DNA of 64,000 bases. It comes from Variovorax sp. EL159. GTDB lineage: Bacteria > Pseudomonadota > Gammaproteobacteria > Burkholderiales > Burkholderiaceae_C. The notes beneath the pieces were generated by a model. The model searched no databases, was not told the origin of the DNA, and saw only the letters and a program-made list of their open reading frames with translations. Shown here piece by piece: positions 58,942-64,000 of this stretch. Location of the stretch: NCBI RefSeq assembly GCF_900100965.1, contig NZ_FMUJ01000011.1:62001-126000 (forward strand). The letters run 5' to 3'. Positions within the stretch are counted from its first letter, which is position 1. Every line of letters starts with the position of its first letter. The translations under genes were made by a program, and so were the position numbers.

Positions 58942-60504
58942 TTGCAAACGCACCCCGCCATTCAAGCGGCGATGGAGCGCCCGTTCGGCGCCATCGCCGA
59001 CCTGGTTCGCCTCCACGCCCAGCAAACCCCCGACCGCCCCGCGCTCGCGGACACGACCCACACCCTGGACTACCGCGCGCTCGACGCCCTGATGGACCGC
59101 GTTGCCGCCAGCCTGCAGCGCGACGGGCTCAAGGCCGGCGACGCCATCGCGATCTGCGCGGCCTCGTCCATGAACTATGCGGCGGTGTTCCTGGGCGCAC
59201 TGCGCGCGGGCGTCGCGGTGGCACCGCTGGCCCCCGGCTCCACGCCTTCGAGCCTGGCCCGCATGATCGAGGATGCCGACGCGCGCATCCTCTTCACCGA
59301 CGCATCGGCGGCCGACGTGGTCGGCCCCGCGAAGGAAGGCGGCATTCCGCGCGTGGCACTCGACGGTTCCGCCGCGGGGCGTGGCCTCGATGCCTGGCTC
59401 GCGCCGGCCGGCGCACAGCCGGCAGCGGTCGAGGTGCAGCCCTCGTGGGCCTTCAACATCATCTATTCGTCGGGCACCACCGGCGAGCCCAAGGGCATCG
59501 TGCAGGGCCATGGCATGCGCTGGGCCCACGTGCAGCGCGGCGCGAAGTACGAGTACAGCCCCGACACCGTCACGCTGCTGTCGACGCCGCTGTACTCCAA
59601 CACCACGCTGGTGGTGTTCTTCCCCACCATCGCCTTCGGCGGCTGCGTGCTGCTGATGTCCAAGTTCGACGCACTTGGTTACCTCAAGCTGGCCGAGCAG
59701 CGCCGCGTGACGCACACCATGCTCGTGCCGGTGCAGTACCAGCGCCTGATGGCGCACCCCGACTTCGACGCGCACGATCTCTCGTCGTACCGCTACAAGT
59801 TCAGCACCAGCGCGCCCTTCAACGCCGCGCTCAAGGCCGACGTGCTCAAGCGCTGGCCCGGCGGGCTGATCGAGTTCTACGGCATGACCGAAGGCGGCGG
59901 CACCTGCATCCTCGAGGCGCACCTGCACCCGACCAAGCTGCACACCGTGGGCCAGGCCGCCGAGGGCAGCGACATCCGCCTGATCGACGAAGAAGGCAAC
60001 GAGCTCCCCCGCAACAACACCGAAGCGGCCGGCGAGGTCGTGGGCCATTCGGCCGGCATGATGACCGGCTACCACCGCCAGCCCGAAAAGACGCGCGAAG
60101 CCGAATGGTTCGACGCCACCGGCAAGCGCTTCATCCGCACCGGCGACGTGGGCCGCTTCGATGCCGACGGCTTCCTCACGCTGTTCGACCGCAAGAAGGA
60201 CATGATCATCAGCGGCGGCTTCAACATCTACCCGAGCGACCTCGAAGCCGTGCTGCGCGGCCATGCGGCCGTGGCCGACGTGGCCGTGGTCGGCGTGCCG
60301 TCCGAGCAATGGGGCGAGACACCAATGGCCTTCGTGGTGCGCCGCGCCGGCGACGCCACCACCGAAGACGCCCTGCTGCAATGGACCAACGCCCAGCTCG
60401 GCAAGACGCAGCGGCTGGCGCGCCTGCACTTCATCGACGAGCTGCCGCGCAGCGCGATCGGCAAGGTGCTCAAGCGCGAGCTGCGTGACCTTGTCGGCCG
60501 CTGA
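58942..60504 (+). CDS. Class I adenylate-forming enzyme (acyl-CoA ligase-like)
   Basis: A 520-residue ANL-superfamily enzyme that activates a carboxylic acid with ATP, most likely to a CoA thioester. Motifs: IIYSSGTTGEPKGIVQGH (A3/P-loop, near 175), FYGMTEGGG (A5), RTGDVGRFDADGF (A7), KDMIISGGFNIYP (A8) and the C-terminal lysine GKVLKREL. The TTG at 58942 has AAGGA 7 bases upstream. It overlaps the next permease gene by about 20 bases, so substrate uptake and activation may be linked. The acid (fatty, aromatic or other) is not identifiable. Confidence 0.9.
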   Translation: MQTHPAIQAAMERPFGAIADLVRLHAQQTPDRPALADTTHTLDYRALDALMDRVAASLQRDGLKAGDAIAICAASSMNYAAVFLGALRAGVAVAPLAPGSTPSSLARMIEDADARILFTDASAADVVGPAKEGGIPRVALDGSAAGRGLDAWLAPAGAQPAAVEVQPSWAFNIIYSSGTTGEPKGIVQGHGMRWAHVQRGAKYEYSPDTVTLLSTPLYSNTTLVVFFPTIAFGGCVLLMSKFDALGYLKLAEQRRVTHTMLVPVQYQRLMAHPDFDAHDLSSYRYKFSTSAPFNAALKADVLKRWPGGLIEFYGMTEGGGTCILEAHLHPTKLHTVGQAAEGSDIRLIDEEGNELPRNNTEAAGEVVGHSAGMMTGYHRQPEKTREAEWFDATGKRFIRTGDVGRFDADGFLTLFDRKKDMIISGGFNIYPSDLEAVLRGHAAVADVAVVGVPSEQWGETPMAFVVRRAGDATTEDALLQWTNAQLGKTQRLARLHFIDELPRSAIGKVLKRELRDLVGR

Positions 60505-61618
60505 GACGTCGGCATCGCCGCCCTCCGAACAGGGCGGTGGCGGCAACGGCCTGCTGTGGGTGCTGGTCGCGGTCGCCGTGCTGTTCGCCTTCCTGCGCCC
60601 GCGTGCGCCGATGGACTGGCTCAAGCTGGTCGACTGGCAGACCGTGGGCGCGCTCGCCGGGCTGCTCGCCATCACGCAGGGCGTGGAAAAGAGCGGCATG
60701 CTGCAGGCCACCGCGCAGCGCCTGCTGGCACGCACCACCAACCAGCGCAGCCTGGCGCTGTTGCTCACCGCCAGCGCGGCGCTGCTCTCCGCACTGGTGA
60801 CCAACGACGTGAGCCTGTTCCTGCTGGTGCCGCTCACGCGCGTGCTCGCCAGCCAGGCGCACCTGCCGCTCGCGCGGCTCGTGGTGCTGGAGGCGCTGGC
60901 CGTCAATGCCGGGTCGGCGCTCACGCCCATCGGCAATCCGCAAAACCTTTACCTGTGGCATCGCTCGGGCGAAGGCTTCTTCGCCTTCATGGGCATGATG
61001 GGGCCGACCGTGGCCGTCATGCTGTTCTGGCTGTTCGTCGCGACCTGGCTGCTGGTGCCGCGCACGCCGATCGCGCTCAAGCCCGAGACCGAAGCCGCGC
61101 CGGTGCAGCCGCGCATGCTGGCGCTGGCGGGCGTGCTGTTCATCGGCTTCGTGATCGCGCTCGACAGGCACTGGCTGCTGGCCGGCCTGGGCGTGGTGTT
61201 CGGCGTGTTCCTGGTGTCGTACCCGCGCGTGCTGCGCGGCATCGACTGGGCGCTGCTCGCGATCATCGCGCTGATGTTCGTCGACCTGCGGCAGCTGGCC
61301 GAGCTGCCCGCCATCGCTGCGCTGCTGGGCCAGTGGCCCATTGCCGAAGGCTGGCGTGCGTACCTGGCGGCCATCGTCACCTCGCAGTTCATCAGCAACG
61401 TGCCGGCGGCGATCCTGCTGGACCGCTATGTGCACGACCTGCCCGCGCTCGCGGCGGGCGTGAGCGTGGGGGGCTTCGGCTGCGTGCTGGGCTCGCTGGC
61501 CAACCTGATCGCCCTGCGGCTCGCGAAGCTGCCGAACGGCCTGCGCGAGTTCCACCGCATCAGCATTCCCTTTCTGATCGTGTGCGCGGCCTCGGCACTC
61601 CTGCTGCGGCTCGGATGA
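60485..61618 (+). CDS. SLC13/ArsB-CitMHS family permease
   Basis: A 377-residue membrane protein with about ten helices and the two-fold repeat of ion/anion transporters: ALVTNDVSLFLLVPLTRV and TSQFISNVPAAILLDRY (the paired N-x-x-P-type re-entrant signatures), plus GSALTPIGNPQNLYLW. Relatives move organic anions, arsenite or citrate. The GTG at 60485 gives a short Ser/Pro-rich leader. It overlaps the upstream adenylating enzyme and the downstream AraC gene, forming one translational unit. Confidence 0.85.
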   Translation: MTLSAAETSASPPSEQGGGGNGLLWVLVAVAVLFAFLRPRAPMDWLKLVDWQTVGALAGLLAITQGVEKSGMLQATAQRLLARTTNQRSLALLLTASAALLSALVTNDVSLFLLVPLTRVLASQAHLPLARLVVLEALAVNAGSALTPIGNPQNLYLWHRSGEGFFAFMGMMGPTVAVMLFWLFVATWLLVPRTPIALKPETEAAPVQPRMLALAGVLFIGFVIALDRHWLLAGLGVVFGVFLVSYPRVLRGIDWALLAIIALMFVDLRQLAELPAIAALLGQWPIAEGWRAYLAAIVTSQFISNVPAAILLDRYVHDLPALAAGVSVGGFGCVLGSLANLIALRLAKLPNGLREFHRISIPFLIVCAASALLLRLG

Positions 61619-61674
61619 CAAGCCGGGGTGCGCGGGAAGACAATCGCTCCTGCCCACGCGCCTTGCTTGCCTCC

Positions 61675-62367
61675 ATGCACACGCCCGCCACCCACACCCT
61701 TGCGCTGCGCGACTACGGCCGTTCGCGCGGCAGCCACGCGCACGATCACTTCCAGGTGCTGATCGGCATCGACGGCGTGCTGGAGATCGAGGTCGAAGGC
61801 CGCGGGGCGGGCATCGGTGCCGGCGAAGCGCAGGTGGTCGCACCCGGCGACCGGCATGACTTCGAGGCGCGCGGCCACGGCAGCGTGTGCCTCGTGCTCG
61901 ACACGCCACATCCGCTGTGGGCCCGGTGTGTCGAGCGGGCGCCCGACCATGCCCCTCAGTTGCATGCGCTGGCGCGCTACCTTGCGCAGTGCATGAGGCA
62001 GCCAGCGCACGCCGCCCTGGCGCTGCAGCACGGCCCCGCGCTGTTGCTGGAGGCCTGGGGGCCTGCGCCGCCGCCCTCGGACACACGCCGCCGTCGCATC
62101 GACTGGCCCGCGCTCGCCGCATGGGCCCGTGCGCGATGGCACGAACCGCTGACCGTCGCCGACCTGGCCGATGTGGCCTGCCTGAGCCCCAGCCAGTTCG
62201 CACAGCGTTGCCGCGACGAGCAGGGCATGAGCGCGATGCACTGGCTGCGCACGCTGCGGCTGGCGCATGCGCGCGAGCTTCGGCTGGAAGGCATGGGGGT
62301 GGCAGAGACGGCGCGCCGTACGGGTTATCGCTCGCCTTCGGCGCTCACTGCTGCGTTGCGCCGCTGA
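61675..62367 (+). CDS. AraC family transcriptional regulator
   Basis: A 230-residue regulator with an N-terminal cupin-like sensing domain (LRDYGRSRGSHAHDHFQVLIG; GDRHDFEARGHG) and C-terminal AraC HTH pair (ADLADVACLSPSQFAQRCRD; GVAETARRTGYRSPSALTAALR). ATG 61675 is the family-like start; an ATG at 61615 overlapping the permease stop would add 20 residues. It may regulate the adenylate-forming enzyme and permease upstream. Confidence 0.88.
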   Translation: MHTPATHTLALRDYGRSRGSHAHDHFQVLIGIDGVLEIEVEGRGAGIGAGEAQVVAPGDRHDFEARGHGSVCLVLDTPHPLWARCVERAPDHAPQLHALARYLAQCMRQPAHAALALQHGPALLLEAWGPAPPPSDTRRRRIDWPALAAWARARWHEPLTVADLADVACLSPSQFAQRCRDEQGMSAMHWLRTLRLAHARELRLEGMGVAETARRTGYRSPSALTAALRR

Positions 62368-62380
62368 AGATCCCCGTGTT

Positions 62381-62498
62381 TCTCCCTCCCCTTCCGGGGG
62401 AGGGCCGGGGTGGGGGCACGACGGCGTCCACTGAAGCGCGGCGCCTGATCGAAGGCCTGCCCCCATCCCAACCTTCCCCCGGGAGGGGAAGGAGCAAG
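62381..62498. repeat. Paired GC-rich hairpin element (type A)
   Basis: CCCTCCCCTTCCGGGGGAGGG then CCGGGGTGGGGG (62384-62416) and CCCCCATCCCAACCTTCCCCC with GGGAGGGGAAGG (62460-62492): the same two modules, same orientation, as 28129-28234. Spacer between AraC and EamA genes. Confidence 0.7.
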
Positions 62499-62564
62499 TC
62501 CATCGATGTGCGACGACGAACCGGCGTTGCGCGACGACCGCTCGGCGTAGCCTCGCCCGTCATC

Positions 62565-63419
62565 ATGTCGTCCACGCTCTACGCCCTGCTCGCCATCGCG
62601 CTCTGGGCCACGCTCGCCTCGCTCGGCACCGCGCTCTCGCACCTGCCGCCGTTTCTGCTGACCGGGCTCGCCCTGATCGTCGGCAGCGTGCCGAGCTGGC
62701 CGCTGGCGCTGCGCGACCGCGCCGCGTGGAAGGTGCCGCCACGCACGCTGGCACTGGGCATCTACGGGCTCTTCGGCTTTCACTTCCTGCTGTTCATCGC
62801 GCTGCGGCACGCGCCGCCGGTCGAGGCCAATCTCGTCAACTACCTGTGGCCGCTGCTCATGGTGGTGCTGGCGCCCGTGCTGCTGCCAGGTGTGTCGCTG
62901 CGGCCTCTGCATGTGGTGGCGGCGCTGCTGGGGTTCGCGGGCGCGGTCATCGCGATCCTGGGTGCGCGCGGCGGCGCGGCATCGGCGCTGTCGGATACCG
63001 CCGCCGGGTACTGGGGCTTCCTGCCGGCGCTGGGCTCGGCCTTCATCTGGGCCAGCTATTCGCTGTGGACACAGCGCGTGCCCGCGTTCCCGACCTCGGC
63101 CATCGGGCTCTTCGGGCTGGTCTCGGGCGCGCTGTCGCTGGGCTGCCACGCGCTGCTCGAACCGTCCGTCGCGCTGTCCACAAAAGACTGGCTGCTGATC
63201 GCGCTGTGCGGCCTCGGCCCGCTGGGCGCGGCCTTCTTCGTCTGGGACATGGCGCTCAAGCGCGGCGACGCGCGGCAGATCGGCATCCTGAGCTACATCA
63301 CGCCGCTGGCCTCGACCGCGCTGCTGCTCACGGTGACCGGCCGCCCTCTGACGGGGACCATCGTGCTGGCCGCGGCGCTCATCATCTCGGCCGCGGTCAT
63401 GGGCACGCGCGCCCGCTGA
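62565..63419 (+). CDS. EamA/DMT family transporter (YddG-like exporter)
   Basis: A 284-residue drug/metabolite transporter with ten predicted helices in two repeated EamA halves: ALLAIALWATLASLG starts the first, and LPALGSAFIWASYSLW the second. GILSYITPLASTALLLTVTG near the end is typical of aromatic amino-acid exporter YddG-type proteins. Substrate is a guess. The first hydrophobic helix starts at the ATG 62565; no ribosome binding site is clear. Confidence 0.88.
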   Translation: MSSTLYALLAIALWATLASLGTALSHLPPFLLTGLALIVGSVPSWPLALRDRAAWKVPPRTLALGIYGLFGFHFLLFIALRHAPPVEANLVNYLWPLLMVVLAPVLLPGVSLRPLHVVAALLGFAGAVIAILGARGGAASALSDTAAGYWGFLPALGSAFIWASYSLWTQRVPAFPTSAIGLFGLVSGALSLGCHALLEPSVALSTKDWLLIALCGLGPLGAAFFVWDMALKRGDARQIGILSYITPLASTALLLTVTGRPLTGTIVLAAALIISAAVMGTRAR

Positions 63420-63433
63420 ATCGCCCATGTCCG

Positions 63434-63452
63434 ACGGGCCGCGCCCGTTTTT
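63434..63452 (+). terminator. Rho-independent terminator after the EamA gene
   Basis: ACGGGC, loop CGC, GCCCGT followed by a run of five Ts including the last stem base: a compact terminator 15 bases after the stop. Confidence 0.75.
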
Positions 63453-63494
63453 GTGGCTAGAGTGGAGGCTCAGGAAAAAAAGGAGCCTCCACCC

Positions 63495-63818
63495 ATGGAT
63501 CACAAGAACAAGAACGATGACTTCGAGATCACGCCCAAGCTGGTGTTCGACCTGAACCTGGCGCTGTATCTCGACCTGGTGGCCGCACTCGAGGGCGCTG
63601 GCGCCATCACCTACCGCCAGATGGCCGCCCGGGTGCTCAACATCAGCATGGACGCGCGCGCCGACGGCGAAGCCGGCCTGTCGACCGTGCTGGAAGGCGT
63701 CGCCAAGGGCTTCGCCGGCCAGAGCGACGGCCTGTCGATCGAACTGCTGAAGGCGGCCCGGGGCCTGCGTGAAGACGAGGCCATGGGCGACATTCCGATG
63801 CGGCCTGACCTGGGCTGA
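63495..63818 (+). CDS. Small conserved hypothetical protein
   Basis: A 107-residue acidic helical protein: KLVFDLNLALYLDLVAALEG and a mid-segment ITYRQMAARVLNISMDARAD. No signal peptide, membrane span or known motif. AAGGAG lies about 10 bases upstream of ATG 63495. Apparently monocistronic, between two hairpins. Function unknown. Confidence 0.7.
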   Translation: MDHKNKNDDFEITPKLVFDLNLALYLDLVAALEGAGAITYRQMAARVLNISMDARADGEAGLSTVLEGVAKGFAGQSDGLSIELLKAARGLREDEAMGDIPMRPDLG

Positions 63819-63833
63819 GCACGCCCTCCAGCC

Positions 63834-63865
63834 GGCGTGGCGCCTCAAAAAAACAGCGCCACGCC
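63834..63865. terminator. Hairpin downstream of the 107-residue gene
   Basis: GGCGTGGCGC and GCGCCACGCC form a perfect 10-bp stem around a 12-base A-rich loop. No T tract follows, so termination is uncertain. Confidence 0.45.
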
Positions 63866-63908
63866 AAGAACCGCACGCTGTCGTTTTTCCCTCGGGATGT
63901 ACAACACC

Positions 63909-63943
63909 AACGCGGGCCCTGGCACGCAGCCAGGGCCCGCGTT
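63909..63943. promoter_or_regulatory. 15-bp perfect hairpin in the leader of the last gene
   Basis: AACGCGGGCCCTGGC, loop ACGCA, GCCAGGGCCCGCGTT. It ends 28 bases before the ATG at 63972 and could be a terminator for the preceding gene, or a leader structure of the following one. Confidence 0.4.
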
Positions 63944-63971
63944 CTCGTTCACATCACAGGGAGAAAATCCA

Positions 63972-64000
63972 ATGCGTACATTGAAAGCCATGGCCTTGGC
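63972..64000 (+). CDS. 5' end of a gene running off the window
   Basis: ATG at 63972 preceded by GGGAGAAAA 5-13 bases upstream. The first residues MRTLKAMAL look like the positively charged start of a signal peptide. Only nine complete codons are visible, so identity is unknown. Confidence 0.5.

Noticed and set aside
1..64000. CRISPR array, prophage or insertion sequence
   Set aside because: No regularly spaced direct repeats, no transposase, integrase or phage structural gene was seen.

Overview
The window is a GC-rich (about two-thirds G+C by eye), densely coded chromosomal segment with no prophage, insertion sequence, CRISPR array or rRNA. Gene content and protein style point to a beta-proteobacterium of the Comamonadaceae, most likely Variovorax or a close relative. 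The evidence is pilTU next to yggS, an H-NS-family protein of the beta-proteobacterial type, the dat-DUF493-lipB-lipA group, the atp operon, many GTG/TTG starts and GC-rich interspersed hairpin repeats. The genus is an inference from memory, not a database match.

Layout. 0-12 kb: an Lrp-type regulator, yggS divergent from pilT-pilU (twitching motility ATPases), a MerR-MFS exporter unit with a 30-bp palindromic operator facing a beta-hydroxyacid dehydrogenase, the conserved group rsmI / yraN-diaA-dolP, then a LysR gene and kptA (RNA 2'-phosphotransferase) divergent from a small HAD-like protein. 12-16 kb: GST, H-NS-like protein, TauE/SafE permease, AraC regulator and tRNA-Arg(CCG). 15.3-22 kb: a TetR repressor divergent from a complete RND efflux operon (adaptor, pump, outer-membrane channel) with an AcrR-like operator between them. 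22-28 kb: cytochrome c, a YheT-type hydrolase, a SnoaL-like protein, a Rossmann protein and a LemA-TPM-TPM group.

28-36.4 kb holds the ligase-associated DNA repair cluster (exonuclease, ATP-dependent DNA ligase, Lhr-core helicase, PdeM phosphoesterase), all on the minus strand. It is interrupted by two plus-strand genes: trxC, and a distinctly AT-richer gene for a DUF4062-type N-terminal domain fused to a long coiled-coil region. That foreign-looking gene, sitting between ligase and helicase, is the best candidate in the window for an undescribed (possibly defence-related) function. 36.4-44.2 kb: DUF3617 and PAP2 proteins, then a ROK-regulated sugar ABC transporter followed by a VOC protein and a Gfo/Idh/MocA dehydrogenase.

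44.4-52.3 kb is the complete F1Fo ATP synthase operon atpIBEFHAGDC, unusual in carrying a small lipoprotein gene between atpG and atpD. 52.4-56.5 kb: dat, DUF493, a metallo-beta-lactamase-fold lipoprotein, lipB and lipA, chained by start/stop overlaps (lipoate synthesis). 56.5-64 kb: a tandem-domain glycosyltransferase, small stress/membrane proteins, an acyl-adenylating enzyme with an ArsB/CitMHS-type permease, an AraC regulator, an EamA exporter, a small conserved protein and the first codons of a gene that runs off the end. Several intergenic spacers carry paired GC-rich hairpins of a dispersed repeat family, one of which has become the C-terminal coding tail of the repair exonuclease. No gene-free stretch exceeds about 250 bases.
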